Source: Monarcha castaneiventris obscurior (taxonomy: Eukaryota > Chordata > Aves > Passeriformes > Monarchidae). From it: 64,000 nucleotides of DNA. Position numbers and translations under genes: made by a program. Every line of letters starts with the position of its first letter. Positions within the stretch are counted from its first letter, which is position 1. Of this stretch, positions 47,601 through 60,300 are shown one piece after another. The DNA is taken from NCBI GenBank assembly GCA_026261815.1, contig JAMPIT010000174.1, positions 13,454,001 to 13,518,000 on the forward strand, written 5' to 3'. Under the pieces are notes generated by a model. That model was given only the letters and a program-made list of their open reading frames with translations. It was not told where the DNA came from and made no database searches.

Positions 47601-49755
47601 GTATGCCTTGCCCTTGAAATACAGAAACAGATACAGATTTAGCCAGAGTTCATGTTGCTGAAATCCAGCATCACAGAGCACACAGACAAGCATAAGAGCT
47701 CTGGACTTAAGGATCAGCACACAGGGCAGAAAGCCTTGATCACCCCATAAACATTACAACTGGGGAGAAAGAGAAAAATCAGTTTTTTTGTTTGCAAATT
47801 AACTTATAGCACAACTTTGCATACTTCACATATCATCTTTAGGGGCAAAGAAATCAAAAGTTGGGACGAACTCTGACTGCTAATGGCATACCTGGAGGAA
47901 GAGGAGGCTAGTTTGTCAAGGCAGGTGGTAAGTTATGCTAACTTGCTGCATGATTTGTATGCACAAGCAGAATGCAGTTGTATCACATATAGAACAAAAA
48001 AAATAATCCAAAATTTAGCGAAAAAAAGTCTAAACCCCACTATTGGTCATATCAACCATCCTCCCAGATCAGTAATTAATTTGACACACATAATATTGTA
48101 TTTACAGTGAAGCAGCATATGTTTTGCACTTATTTAAAAAGGACAAATAACTGTAACAAGGACAAATCCTGAGACTGAATTTCACAGGAATCCATTTGCA
48201 GCACATGGCCCTAATTCTTCATTACACAGACTAAAAGAATCAAGAGAGAAATACACATGGTTGTCTGCAAATAAAGGGGAGGCATCATCATTCATACTGA
48301 GCTACCACTTAAAGCATCAGCATCGGATACACAAAGATGAAACATTTCACACTCTAACCTTTGTAACTTTCTTCCACATACTGAAAGTAGCAGTTTACAC
48401 CACTTTCTGTTTACAGTTCAAAGTTTAAAATATATTTAATTTGATGCCAGCAAAAGCTTTGTCCTCACTGCCTGCTGCTTTATATTATGAGCAAAACTAC
48501 CTCCGGCTTGATTCCAAATTTCAGCTGAAAGAGTGATCAAATTGGTCTGTGTTTCTCTTACCTCTTCTACCTTGTAGTCACACAAATATTCCACCTCATA
48601 ACTCTTTAGACTCCTGTTGGTGATTCCAATGGATTTACATGTGAGATTTTCCTTCCTACATAATTCTTGGAGGGTCTCAAGTGAAGCTAGACATGGCACA
48701 TACCAGGCTACAATAAGAAAATTGGTAAAGAATCCTATTTAATGTCTCAGCTAAATTGAAATCATTATGCCTCATCCCAGAGTCCCCACATTACCATTTG
48801 TGACAGCAGTCCACGAGTCCCTTGTACAACTGCAGTGTCTTCAGCTCAACCTTTCTCTAACGGGTCAAGCGAAACACGTCAATGACTCCCTCCCTGCACC
48901 TTTATTCTGTACAGTTCGTACACTTATAAAGAACAACAAATATTCTGGAGGGCAGAGACTTCCGCAGGTGAAAGATGCACTAAGAACCGAGCAATTTTTC
49001 CACAATTACAGCATCGCATAACGGAACTACGGCAAGCAGGAATCCTCCATTCTTTAGTAAGACCGCCAAATTTCTGTAGTCAAGCGCAACTGAGTACTTG
49101 CGATGCAACCATGGTGACTGGACGAGGAAATAGAGACCCACAGCCCGCATCCAGAAGGATCGCAAGTGCCCTGTCAGCCAGGCGGATTTAGAGGGACGAG
49201 GAGACGCTCCGCAGGGCGGCAGCGCCCGGGAAACACGGGGATCGAGGGGCTGGATGGAGTCCAGAGCGGGAGCGGCGGCGGCGGGGCCGTGCCCGCGCTC
49301 CCCGGGGCGCTCCCGCCGCGGCCCCCGGCGCAGCTCCAGCGCCGAGCGGGGCAGGGGGCGGCGGTGCCTTTCCCGCGGCTCCGGCGCTCTCCCCGCGTCC
49401 CACCCCCGTTCCGTGCCCGCCGCAGGCACCTCCCGTCCTCCTCCCGCAGCTCCCCGGGGGCAGCGGACAGCACCCTCAGGGAAGAGGGCAGCACCCCCAG
49501 CGCTTCCCTCCCCGCCCCGCCGGGGGTCTGGGGGCAGGGGCGGTGGGAACGGTCCCGGCGGAGCCGGGCGATAGGGAGCGCCGGTAGCGGCTCCCAGCGC
49601 CGAGAGCGAACGGGAGCCTCCCCGCCCGTCCTCCCCCCGTCCGTCCCGGCCCCCCAGCGCCCGGAGCAGGGCGGGCACAGCCCGGAGGAGCGGCAGAGCC
49701 GCGGGCGGCCCCAGCCCCAGCCCGCTCCCCCCTCACCTCCTCGCCAGCCCTCCAT
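41645..49755 (-). CDS. SUV39H2: SUV39H2, histone H3K9 methyltransferase (6 exons, 407 aa)
   Basis: Minus-strand exons: 49737-49755, 48562-48707, 46941-47612, 44830-44976, 43175-43304, 41645-41754; 408 codons with TGA. The protein writes H3K9 methylation in constitutive heterochromatin. Visible domains: chromodomain from about residue 43 ([20 protein letters not shown], with W64 and W67); pre-SET cysteine cluster at 187-235, ending [11 protein letters not shown] with GRGWGV (256-261), FVNHSCDPN (324-332) and [10 protein letters not shown] (363-372); post-[11 protein letters not shown] (395-402). Human SUV39H2 is 410 aa and has the same exon plan. The start [16 protein letters not shown] is chosen because it joins the conserved exon 2 in frame and lies in the CpG island. 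The exon 5 donor (AAAG|GTCTGC) is weak; reading through it would replace the post-SET end with about 65 unrelated residues. Transcribed towards DCLRE1C. Confidence 0.97.
41755..43174 (-). other. SUV39H2 intron 5
   Basis: A 1.4-kb intron carrying an LTR-like element (42089-42690). The donor end is a weak GTCTGC site and the acceptor is TTGCAG. No further coding signal. Confidence 0.65.
42089..42690 (-). mobile_element. Avian ERV solo LTR (degraded, ERVL-like)
   Basis: From TGTCCTGGTTTAAGCCCAGC through AAACTTGTAGGTTGAG, an ATT-rich spacer, ACAATTGCTTACC, GCCCCTTCTGGATAACTCCC, TATACTGGGCATGACATTC, GTCCTTGACTTGACAAAAAC and TTAACTCCATCCCAGTTG, the order of blocks matches a widespread bird LTR read in reverse. 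The TATA-containing GAAACTGGGGAGTTATC-type core is visible on the minus strand. No internal retroviral genes are present, so it is a solo LTR, with many small changes. Confidence 0.75.
43305..44829 (-). other. SUV39H2 intron 4
   Basis: About 1.5 kb, A/T-rich. I see no exon, RNA gene or clear repeat. Confidence 0.6.
44977..46940 (-). other. SUV39H2 intron 3
   Basis: About 2.0 kb, with a poly-purine A-rich run next to the exon 4 acceptor (44978-45010), a short tandem duplication near 46600-46625 and a CR1 fragment at 46642-46850. Nothing coding is supported. Confidence 0.6.
46642..46850 (-). mobile_element. CR1 LINE 3'-end fragment in SUV39H2 intron 3
   Basis: TAGAATCACAGAATGTCCTG, AAGTCCAACTCCTGGCCCTG, GTTCCAGTGTCTGACCACCC and CCTGGGTGAAGAAG mark a reversed CR1 3' end of the same general type as the copy at about 8.0 kb. 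It ends 90 bp from exon 3. Confidence 0.92.
47613..48561 (-). other. SUV39H2 intron 2
   Basis: A 949-nt intron with donor GTAAGA and acceptor TTTCAAG. Short open frames only; no repeat recognised. Confidence 0.6.
48708..49736 (-). other. SUV39H2 intron 1
   Basis: A 1.03-kb intron whose first 600 nt (high coordinates) belong to the CpG island and whose remainder is ordinary sequence. The long GC-rich open frames here on both strands are compositional. Confidence 0.6.
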
Positions 49756-50000
49756 GTTGGGGGGGGCCGCGCTCGGGCCGCGCCGGCTCCGCCCCCCGCC
49801 GGAAGGGGGCGGGGCGCAGAGGGGGGCCCGGCGCGCGCGAGGCTCCGCCCCCCCCCCGCCCTGCCGTGAGGGAGCCCGGCGGGAAAGCGGGAACGGCGCC
49901 GGGAAGGGAGCGGGACCGAGCTAAAGCCGCTGCTCTTTTGTTCTTAGAGAGCGCTGCAGCGCCTGGGGCAGGCGGGGGAAGCGCCAGGCAGCTTCTGCCC
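49170..50000 (-). promoter_or_regulatory. CpG island / SUV39H2 promoter
   Basis: Dense CpG spans exon 1 (49737-49755) and both sides. Upstream on the minus strand are an ETS-like CCGGAAG (49799-49805) overlapping a GC box (GGGGGCGGGG, 49805-49814) and another GC-rich block at 49845-49860. No TATA box is seen. HSPA14 ends 1.3 kb further upstream on the same strand. Confidence 0.7.
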
Positions 50001-50154
50001 CGAGCGGAGTGTAGTGGTTTGCTAACCCATGACAGAGAGCTGAAAGGAAGAACCTCGGAGAAATGGTCCAGGTACTTCCTGATTTAAAAAAAAAAAGTTA
50101 CACCGTCATCACACCTCACTCCTATGAGGTGTTTTCTATTAATGTAGCTTTGAC

Positions 50155-50350
50155 AGAATCACAGAATCAAGTGCAACCTCTAACCAACCAAGCAGCACCT
50201 TGTCAACCAGAGCACAGCACTCGGTGCCATGGCCAGGCTTTCCTTAAATGCCTCCAGGGACGGGGACGTCACCAGCTCCCTGGGGAGCCCATTCCAATGC
50301 CTAATTACCTTTCATGTGAAGAAATTCCTCCCCTGTCACAGCTTAGGAAT
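50155..50350 (-). mobile_element. CR1 LINE 3'-end fragment
   Basis: AGAATCACAGAATCAAG, CAGCACCTTGTCAACCAGAG, CTTAAATGCCTCCAGGGAC, CCATTCCAATGCCTAATTACC and GTGAAGAAATTCCTCCC mark a reversed CR1 3' end. Related sequence may extend to about 50460. Confidence 0.9.
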
Positions 50351-51216
50351 CAGCAACCTCTCATCCTGGCAGGGGTTGCCTGGCAGAAAGAGCCCGACTG
50401 CCCTGGCTATAACCTCCTTTCAGGTGGTTGTAGAAGAGGTTTTTGAGTTCACTTCAAATCCCAGGTAATGGAATACAGTTCTCTTCAAATCCACACAGGT
50501 ATTCCTTGCTGTTTTCTCTGGTTTTTGAGGCTCTATTGTGCCACTTACAGTATTTTACAAGGTAACACACTTTTGTAAGCACTAAACTGTTGCCCCTTGA
50601 CTTTAGGCTGAGACCCTCAAATTCCATAACCACACTTGCCTGCTCCATCTCGTTATTGAAAAAAACTCCCAGCTTATACCCAGACAAATGTATGACAATA
50701 CAGATTAAAACAGTGCCACACAGAATGGAGAGTGCCAGGATCTGCATAAAAAATGTATTTTAATAACATATAAATAAGCACATTTAACTCTTACATTTCT
50801 CAGGTAATATCAAAAAAACATTTAACAGAAAAAAACTCCTGAAAAAAAAAATTAACTTGCTCAAGAGGCCAGCGCAAATGGGCTCCACCTTCACGGTTCT
50901 GGGCAACATCAAGAACACACAGGATTCCAGTACGATTGCCAGGGAGGGGATTTTCACCAGTGTGGTTCTTGCTCGTTCAAAGCTATGCTGCTGAAGCCAC
51001 AGACACACTGGCAGAACAGGTACAAGACCTGATTAGTCAAGGAAAAACCTTCAGACCATATAAGATGCTTGTTGCTGAACCACAGGCACAAGCATTTGTG
51101 CTTTGCACTTTGTAAATCGATTGCTGATAATTCACTGATCTGCTGTCCACATGTCTTGACTAACATTTGCACCACACTCCAAACAGACTTGGTGGAAAAT
51201 TAACATTTTACTTTAG

Positions 51217-51222
51217 TTTATT
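51217..51222 (-). terminator. Candidate poly(A) signal of HSPA14
   Basis: AATAAA on the minus strand (TTTATT on plus) lies 109 nt after the HSPA14 stop codon. It would give a short 3' untranslated region, as is usual for this gene. Confidence 0.65.
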
Positions 51223-51330
51223 ACAGTCCTCTTAAGAATCATCAGAGACATCCCAGAGAGCCACGGCTTTGGCAGACAAGCCAGTAAGAGACAAAAATCA
51301 AGTTAGAAAAATGTTGCCTTCCAAAACGGA

Positions 51331-54300
51331 CTATGATGCCACTTCAACAGTGATGATTTCACACTTTCCAGTATCTTGATCCGTGCAGGTAACGTGCAAG
51401 GACCCATCCCTAGATAAAAGAGAGGGTTATGTTTAGGATTATCTCAACGCAACACTTACTGTGTTACTGCATGTTCCAGAGAGGACAAACAGTAGTCCTC
51501 ACACAGATGAAAGGAAGACAGATTAGCATCAAAATATCCAAGGACAAACATGCTTCAACACAGATGAAATTGATTTATGAAATTAAGTTTAAATTGGCGT
51601 GTGTTTATGCATGCACTTTTTGCCCTTAAAACATCTATCTTCTTTACATATGCTGGAATAGATATTTAAATCTTGCATTTAAATATTGCAATTGAATTTA
51701 TTTAGTTCAGGTTTGTAAACAGAGTATGTGGTAATATTATTCAAAATATTCATTGTGAGAACTCTGAGTAACAGCAATAGATTGATAAGCATGTCTTGTC
51801 ATAGCACAAGAACTTGAAGTGTTAAATTCCAAGGATCTCCTTCAACTAGGGAAACCTTAATTTTCAAAATCCAAGATTTAAGAAACAATATTGAACCCTA
51901 CTTCAGTGTACTTTCAGTCACACAAAATACTTTGGTAGAAATAGATGTTCTCTACGAAACTTCCTCTCCCTTTTTCACATAAATATTACTTAAACCTCCT
52001 TTAAAACAATGCTGTTTTTCTGCACAACAGAGTTGCACCTGTAATCCCCAAAATGTTTTCCTTATCAGTGCTCAGTATAAATCTCTGTGTGACAAACAAG
52101 GCATTTTAGGCAAGGTCTATTAACAGGCATTAATACACCTGACAGCTAACATAAGGAAATGAAGTATTTTGAACTTAAATAGCAAGTAGAAATTTCCTGT
52201 GGTGCTGTTTCTCTCCTTAACAACCCTGCCTCTGAAAGGACAGAGCCACTGTAAATTCTACAATCCTTCATAACTAAAAAAGACAAAGTCTCATTCAGTT
52301 TTTCCCAGGAGTGTGAGCATTCAGTAAAACTTCCCAACCCACTTCCACAGGAAGTCTGAGATCCTGACTGCTCTCAAGCATGGTTAAACTGATCAACTGT
52401 TCAGAAGTTGCTAAAAATAACCTACACAATTGTATTAAGCTTTGTTTTTTTAGGAATCAAACAATGACAGCACCAAAGGTACTGCAGAAACCCCACATTT
52501 CTACAGAATGTACCCCTGCTAGGACTGTACAGTCCTGTGACCAATAAAATGCCCAAATTTCTCAAAACAAAATTAAATACTCTGTAACAGAAGCAAAGAC
52601 TGCTTGTCAGAAGTGTGACATAGCAGGATAAACAGCAGAACAACTGTCTTGGGTACCTTTTCATGGTGAGAACAGTTAGTATATCATGCAGGCCGTCCTC
52701 CTTTTTATCTAAATCCTGTAGTACAATCTATTAAAAGAAAAAGTTTGATTATAATCAGGTTTTCCAAGTTCTTGCACAGCAGTTCAATGAAAGTGACACA
52801 ACAGCTAAGATGTACAAATTATTGTATTTTCAGCTATTTTTACTATTGTTTCTGTGGTTTGGTTCAGGACCTATCCCCAAGATAGCTGAAGTACCTATCA
52901 CTCCCACATTGTCCTTTAGGGTCAGTACTGTAATTATAAGGTAACATCCCTTCCCTACCCCCTTTTAAAGATACTTGGGTAGAATTAAGGTGGTGTAACA
53001 GTCTTCTTAAATACTCCATCAATTTCAGATGCATCTGCCCCTTCTCTGAAGCTTTCCAAGGAAAACACATCATTACTGTTTCAAAAAAAGCTGTGTTCTC
53101 TCCGTAGGTTGACTCCTAACCAACAACTTTAAACCCTCGCTTGATAGAATCATTTCATCTTACCACTGTGATAAACTGAATTCAGTATTTAATACCAAGA
53201 TCCTATCCAATCTAGAAAGATGAAAAAGTAATCAACACATCAGCTATGCCATTTTCCTCATCAGTTTTATTTTTAAAATGCTGGAGGATCTGTGCACTAC
53301 TGGAATAACTGGTAAAGATCTCTCATCCCAGGTGACCTTATTACATTAGTGCCAAGTGTGAAACCCTGTCAGCCATTGAGGAATTCAAAGGGGAAACTTC
53401 AGTTTCTTTACAGTGTGTTTGAATACTATGCACGTAACAAAAGAATGAATAAAGACCAATGCCAAAGAGATGCATGTCATTATAATTTTCTAACAAAGTT
53501 TTGGTAGTGGTGGGATTGGTTTCCAGCTGTTTTCCAGGTCCAACTGATTTCCAGGTGGCTGCTGTTAAAAGAGCACACGAGTGTGCAAATACTCACCTGG
53601 GCAAATTTCTCTTCTTCGTTCATGGGACTATTCCCCAATGACTCGTACAACTCAAGGCACACAGAGGAGATATTCCCAGGAGCATGCAGGGTGTGCTGCC
53701 TTCGAGCTGGCAGTGGTGTCCCCGATGGAAACAGCACTGTGAATCTGTCAGCCCCTGACTCGTCTACTCCCTTAAAAAAGAAAAAAAAGCATAGAGTTCA
53801 TGTCTTTCTTTAAGTGCTTCACTGAGCTGGAAGTGTTACAACAATGCTCCACAAGAAAAGAAATCAAAGATTCATTCCCTCTGTGATTTACCATCACAGC
53901 AAGTGAAAAGCCTGACATTCCTACAAATAAGAAGTCCAGCTATTACAATATAGGAAAGATACAATCTATCTCCCCTTTAAATCCAGTTTTTCCTGTCAAT
54001 TTTTTTTGTCAATAAACCTAAGTTACCATGTACTGCTGATCTATAGCAAATCTGCAGAAGTAATTAAAAAAAAATGCTGTTTCTCTAACACCAATCATAC
54101 ATAATTAGTGTTACATATTCACTGCAGCAGTAAAATTTTCCAACATTCTAATTTTAGACTTACCTTAAGAAGAATATCTTTGGCAGAACACTCAATGAGT
54201 GCATCTTCTTCTAACAAGGTATTCTCTTTCCCTAGCAGAATTCCTGCTTCTATGGCTGCACCAATGGGAATAACTTCATCTGGAGGAATTGAATTCAGTA

Positions 54301-57300
54301 ATTCCACAGTTGGGAAAATCTCTTTGATCAGCTGCTGTAGCTTTGGGATTCGAGCAGACCCACCACAAAGAACTACCTGGAAAACATCAGAATTATTTCA
54401 AATCTTTATTCTGTCAAATACAACAGGTCACACCCAGCAGTGCAGAAATGCAAACTGCTCTGGGATATTTTATTATCTGCAGTTGTTTAAATAAAAATTG
54501 ATGTAATACTTTTGGTTTTGAAATTAAAGGAAATATGATGTCTTTGAAAAGTTTCTCTTACAGCAAGAACCACCTAGACAAACTAACACTTCGAAAATTG
54601 AAAAATTCATCAGAAAAAGAACATCAAGTTGAAAGGGACTTCCAGAGGGGATCTAGTCCAACCTCCTGGTCAGAACAGGTACAGTTACAACAGGCTGCTC
54701 AGGACCTGTCCTCCACAGAAACATATTCCACAGACTCTGTAGGCCCTCAATTCAGCATCTGATTTCCTTCATACTACAAATTCCTTTCCTGGAATCTAAA
54801 ATTTTCCCATGTTGTAACTTGTTCTGCTTATCACTCACCCTTCCACCATGCACCTGTAGGAAGGAGCAAGTCAGGTTTTACCCCTAAGTCCAAGTGTTAT
54901 TACAGTGACTTTGAAAATCAGCCAGATCTGGAAACAAAGCTAACTCCCACTTTTCCTCATGTAAAACATAAACCTAATTTACAACTCTGAATTTTTTTAT
55001 TTTTACATTTAAAGTGTTCACTGCCCCTCATCCAAAGCATTAAGGCCTGAGATGAGAACCTAAAAAGCCACGTAAAAACCACTGCCACCAGAAAACAAAA
55101 GCCGTTCTCTGAATGGCCTGGGATACTTCATTATCCACCAGTGAAACTGAGATGTGACCCAGCAAACACTAATTAAGAGTCTGAAATGGCACCAAGTGCC
55201 ACTGAAAGCACCAGGCAGCTTTAGCTGCAGACCTGATGAGCCAATTCCACCAGCAATGAATGCAGCACCATTTCCCATGCACAGGTACAAAGGGGGTGAG
55301 ACGAATTTCCTCTTACACCAAGACAAGAGCCATTTGAATTAAACTGCTAACGTCTGCTGCCTTGCTCACCATCTCTGGAATTAAAGCACTCTCCTGTTTG
55401 GCACCTCACGTGGTTTTTAAGCCAGCAAGGAGGAGCACAGGCACTGAGTGGACACTAAGCAATTTGTTCCACTTTAAGTCAGAACTTTGCCTCTCTCCAG
55501 AAGCGTCAGCAAAACCTATCCGAAGTTCAACGAAGGCAGAACAAAGCCCACAGACTGAACTTAAGGAATGCACTCCTCAGCCTGAATTTGGGCAGAATCA
55601 CACAAATGCACCAAACAGAGACAAATCCTCCCCACCTACTCAATATGCAACAGTAAAAACACATAATTGAATCTGACTCTACCTTACACTTAAAGTATCT
55701 GAAATGAAAGCAACTACAGCAGTCCTAAAGATCTTGAGTCTAAAGATTCAGTTGGATCCCAGTTAAAAATGCTTAAATATATCATTAAAATCTCAGTCTG
55801 CAAGGAAAACAGGCCCCACAAGATTGTTCTTGTGGAATTATGAAGCATCCTACAGACAAATGATTTCTATTATTACCTTATTAATATCATCTGCTGTAAA
55901 ACCAACTTGCTGCAAGAGCCTTTTAATTGCTTCTACACATTTACTAAAAAGTGAAGAACAGATAAGTTCAAACCTGGCCCTAGAAGAGAAAAAAAAAAAA
56001 AAAATCAAAAAGTACCATCTCATGCATTAAAGACAAATACCTGAAATGGAAGAACAATAATTTTTACAATATTTTTAGAATATGGTTTAGTTCTCCAGCT
56101 GGTACTAAGAGATTCTAAAAAAAAATCATGTTTTCCCATTATTAATCTTCAAGTGATTCTGTTGTTGTGGAAGTTTCTGTCCTATTAATTCCATCATGAA
56201 CACCTACATGGAATGCACATTCACTCTTCTTCAGTGTACTCTGGAGGAAAAAAAAACAGTATTGTTGTCTTGACAACACCCAGTATTGCTGTCTTGACTT
56301 GTGTGAAAAAATAAATAAAAATCATGGAACTGCTTCATGATCTTTAAAATGGATACAAAGACTCAATTTTTAGAGGCAAATCAAGCTGCATCCTGATTGT
56401 CACACAGTGAGTAGATTAAGCAAATTAAAAAACAAACTTGTGTTTGCCTTTGTCTCTTTCAGCTCTGCAGATGAAGTTCTACTCTGCACAAATACAACAA
56501 ATCAAAGTCTGCAACACTGATCCACAGGACTGGCATCCTGATCCAAAAGTGAGCTGACCCCAGTTATACTGCATTGCTTCTCACACTTTCAAACATGCTG
56601 TGCCTTATTTTAGCAGCTCCAACTGCTGCAGCTCTGGAATGGAAAAGCCTGTTTCATTTTGCTAAAGCTGCCGCTGCCTGGAAGAGCAATCAAAGTGAGC
56701 TGAAATCTCAGTAAGAGATCATCCCAAGGGAAAAGAGACTGTGTAGGACACAGCAGTGTGAACAAAAAGACAGAAAACATCTTTCTACTCCAGCTGTCAC
56801 TGAGAGGCAACATCAAGACTTCCAGGACTCCTCTCATTCTGGGTCTCATTTAGATGAAGAGTCCACAAGCCATCTTTTCTTTAAGGAAAGTACAACAAAA
56901 ACAGTAAGGGGGAGGAAACAGCCACCTTGATTCATTACAGTATCTATTTCCCTCCCATCAACAACCAGACTCCCTAGATGTTGTGTCCTTGTGCCTTTCT
57001 GCATTTTATTTTCTAACCATTAGGCAACACTGTTAGTGTGACTGCCCTGACCACTACACATTGCAGCACCAATATGAAACAACAAATTTGCCTTCCATCT
57101 TACTTCCTTCTCTAAAATAAACACCACCAGAAATCAAAGCTTATTGAACATCCATAACAGCACCTAGAAAGATTTCAGTAGCTTCAGATCTGCCTTACCT
57201 GGACACATTGCAATCAAAATCTAATCCATCATATAGTGAATCTACAAAACAGTTTGCACTTCCCAGGGTTGATAAAGAATGTTTTGCAATATCAGCACTG

Positions 57301-60300
57301 TTCATTAACTTCATCATGGCTCTGGGATTTCCTCGAATATCATGTTTACAAGACCTGAATTAAAAAAAAAAAACGATACCAGTTTGAAGAGGCAGGGGTT
57401 TGACTGATAACTCCTTCTGAAAGGAAAAACAGGTTACAGCTCTTGAACATTTTTTGGTAAACCTTTTAGTATTAACTACAACACCACTACTGAAAGCTTG
57501 CACACACCTCAACACAGCAGAGTTCATGGCTGAGCCCTTATAGTGCAACAGCACCTTTAGGTAACATCCACCCAAACCCAGGCATTTCCCAGTCTTCCTT
57601 CTTAGCCACAAACAACTGACTGCTCCTTTAACACCATCTTTACTTGAACCACTTCACTCACAGCCTGCTAGGTTTTTTTGCTTTCTTTACAGCAAGCACC
57701 AGATAATGAACTTCCCATCCTAACAGCAACATGCTTAGAATTCGAATCTTACCTCTGAAATTCAGAAGCTAAGTGTTGAGCTAGAGCTTCTGTGAAGCAA
57801 ACTCCACCAATGCTGTCATCTGTGTTTGTAGCAAGCACACGATATATTCCACTGTTTACTTCTATGACTGTGATAGAAAGTGATGTTCCACCCAGTTTAT
57901 AAACCAGCACGTTGCTGCCACATCAAAAAAATATTGAAAGTAGCATTAATTCTGACACACTGTCAAAAGATTACCACCGTGTATTGCAGGTTTTAATCAG
58001 GCAAAAAGTACATGAGAATGGTAAAGAAACACCAAACAAGAACAAAAAACCTCAAACTGACAGCAGACTTTGCTATTTTGGAAGTGAATTATCTGTATAT
58101 TCATAAAGACAACGAAATGCACCTACTGAACCCAGGAGCTCTGCTTTAGTTCTTCCAGCATATATAAAATGACCCCATCTCCCACAATTAAAACCAGTTA
58201 TGCCAAAATATGTTTAAAAAGGAATGCATTTTTCTTAAAGCCAATCAGCTTACTAAGGTTGGAAACTGGGGACAAATCTTTAAAGACAGTTCTCAAAATA
58301 TAAAGACCAAAACAAAGGGATTTAAAACACTATAAAATTACAACTTCAAAATGTTTCTTGATTGAGAGAAAAAAGCAAAACAAACCTCATGCTAAGGCAA
58401 CACAGCATTCCCTCATTTAAGATTTCTCAGGATTTAAGTACAGCAGCTTAAAAAGAAGTAAAATATTAGGATTTTACCTTTTCCCAGTGGGTGAATCTTG
58501 GCCAATTCCATAAGCGAGGAGAGCTGCAGAAGGTTCATGAATTAATCTCATCACATTGAACCCAGCAGCTGCAGCTGCTTCCCTGCAATGAACCATAACA
58601 GCACTTCATTTTACTCTAATGGTCTCACTACAGCCACACACTACTAAGATTTCACCTGAACTACATGTGCCACCTCATCAGACCTTGTTTATAGCCTGGT
58701 ATTAACAAAACTGAGTGACTGGAAAAGAAAAGTACCAAGAAGTTCAGTTGCTACTGCGTTCTTCAGGTAATCGGACCTGCTGTGTGCTCACTGTCAAAGA
58801 AACACTGGTCTCTCAGTCTACACAGCCCATAAAAACTGCAAAACACCCCCCAATTATAAAATTAGAAACCCCACCCTAAATCAAACTTGGTAACTTATCT
58901 TCAGGTGTGGTATTAAAAGTTCTTGATATATTATTTCAACAGCTAACACACCAAGAATACTGATTTACTTCGAAATGAAATTACTGTGCCTCACTTGTAA
59001 CATTTTACTTAGGAACTTTCTTGAAACTTCAGTAACCCTGGGCCTACCCCACAACTTGTTTCCTCACACTTTGAAGTTATACCAGAGCAATACAATGTTT
59101 CATTATAGACATAGCAAATCCCTGGCACACTGTTTTCTTACCAACTTTTAGGCGTGCTTTATTTATTTCATGACAGTTAAATGTAAGGGCTTCTACAAAT
59201 CAGAAAGCAGAAACAGATGCTGCCATTTATGCACAGCTTTAAGCATACTTACATTTTCATACAGAGGAACTGTTAGAGCAGAAGTGTTTCCAAACAGAAT
59301 TTCCAAGTAGACAACTGGTATGTACTCCACATCTGCACTCTGACAAAGCAGACCTCAACAGGCCAAGCAGCACCACTTGGTTTGGGGAGTATGAAGGGCA
59401 GGGAGGGGAAATTATGGAGCAGTGTGAGAAACAATATGCATTTCAAAGGGGTCACTGAATATCCTAATCTAAAATGATGTTCTATCCTTGATGAAATCAA
59501 AATTCTGTCACTTTCGTGATGTAGAATTTCCTTCTGGTGACATCAGTGAATTCCATTGAAAGTTTCTCAACTCAGGATTTAACCTCTTGGTTTCATATTT
59601 TCCCAGTTTAAATAACATCCCAAAATCCTGACTGGCTGTCACAAGCTGAAGTCCAGCAGCAGAATTTGTACTGATCTTCCAGCCCATCTGCTTCAGACAC
59701 ATAAAAAAAAGAGAAAAACCTCAATGCTCTTACCCAAGGGCATTTTTCTGATTCTCTCCAAAATCAAATGGTACTGTGACAACAACATCATTCACATCTG
59801 AACCTAATGCAGACTGGGCAGTCTCTGTTTATAAACACAGGCAGAGCATGGTGAGTAAAGCAAAAAAAGACAAAAATGACACCTTCAAAATACAAGGACA
59901 GCTTAAAAAGCTAAAACATGTTATAAATTTAATTATTATGTACCTTTCATTTTACTGAAAATTAGTTTTGCCACATCTTCTGGGTTAATGAGTTTGTTAT
60001 CTATTTCATACTGAAGTTTTCCATTCTTCTCAATTATCTGTAAGCAAAACCAACACACCTTTGTTAGACAGTAATTTGGTTAATAACAAAAAATAATGTT
60101 TAACTTAGGTTCTGTTTAAAATACAAAGCACTGGACTGTGTAAATACTCTCTGCATTAGTACTCTACTACTAGGGAATAGATGCTTTCAAGATGCTTATC
60201 AAAGATCACAAAAAGATCTGTAGCACCTGACAGACACAACAGTGACATTCAAGGACTTAGAGAGTCTGGGCTTCCCCTTTCTATTGAGTCTTCCTTAGTA

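Larger units (their letters stand above)
49756..51330. other. Interval between SUV39H2 start and HSPA14 stop
   Basis: It contains the outer SUV39H2 CpG island, a CR1 fragment (50155-50350), unremarkable A/T-rich sequence and the HSPA14 3' untranslated region. No additional gene is supported. Confidence 0.6.

Noticed and set aside
49166..49924. 252-codon plus-strand frame in the SUV39H2 island
   Set aside because: R/P/G-rich product antisense to SUV39H2 exon 1, explained by CpG composition.
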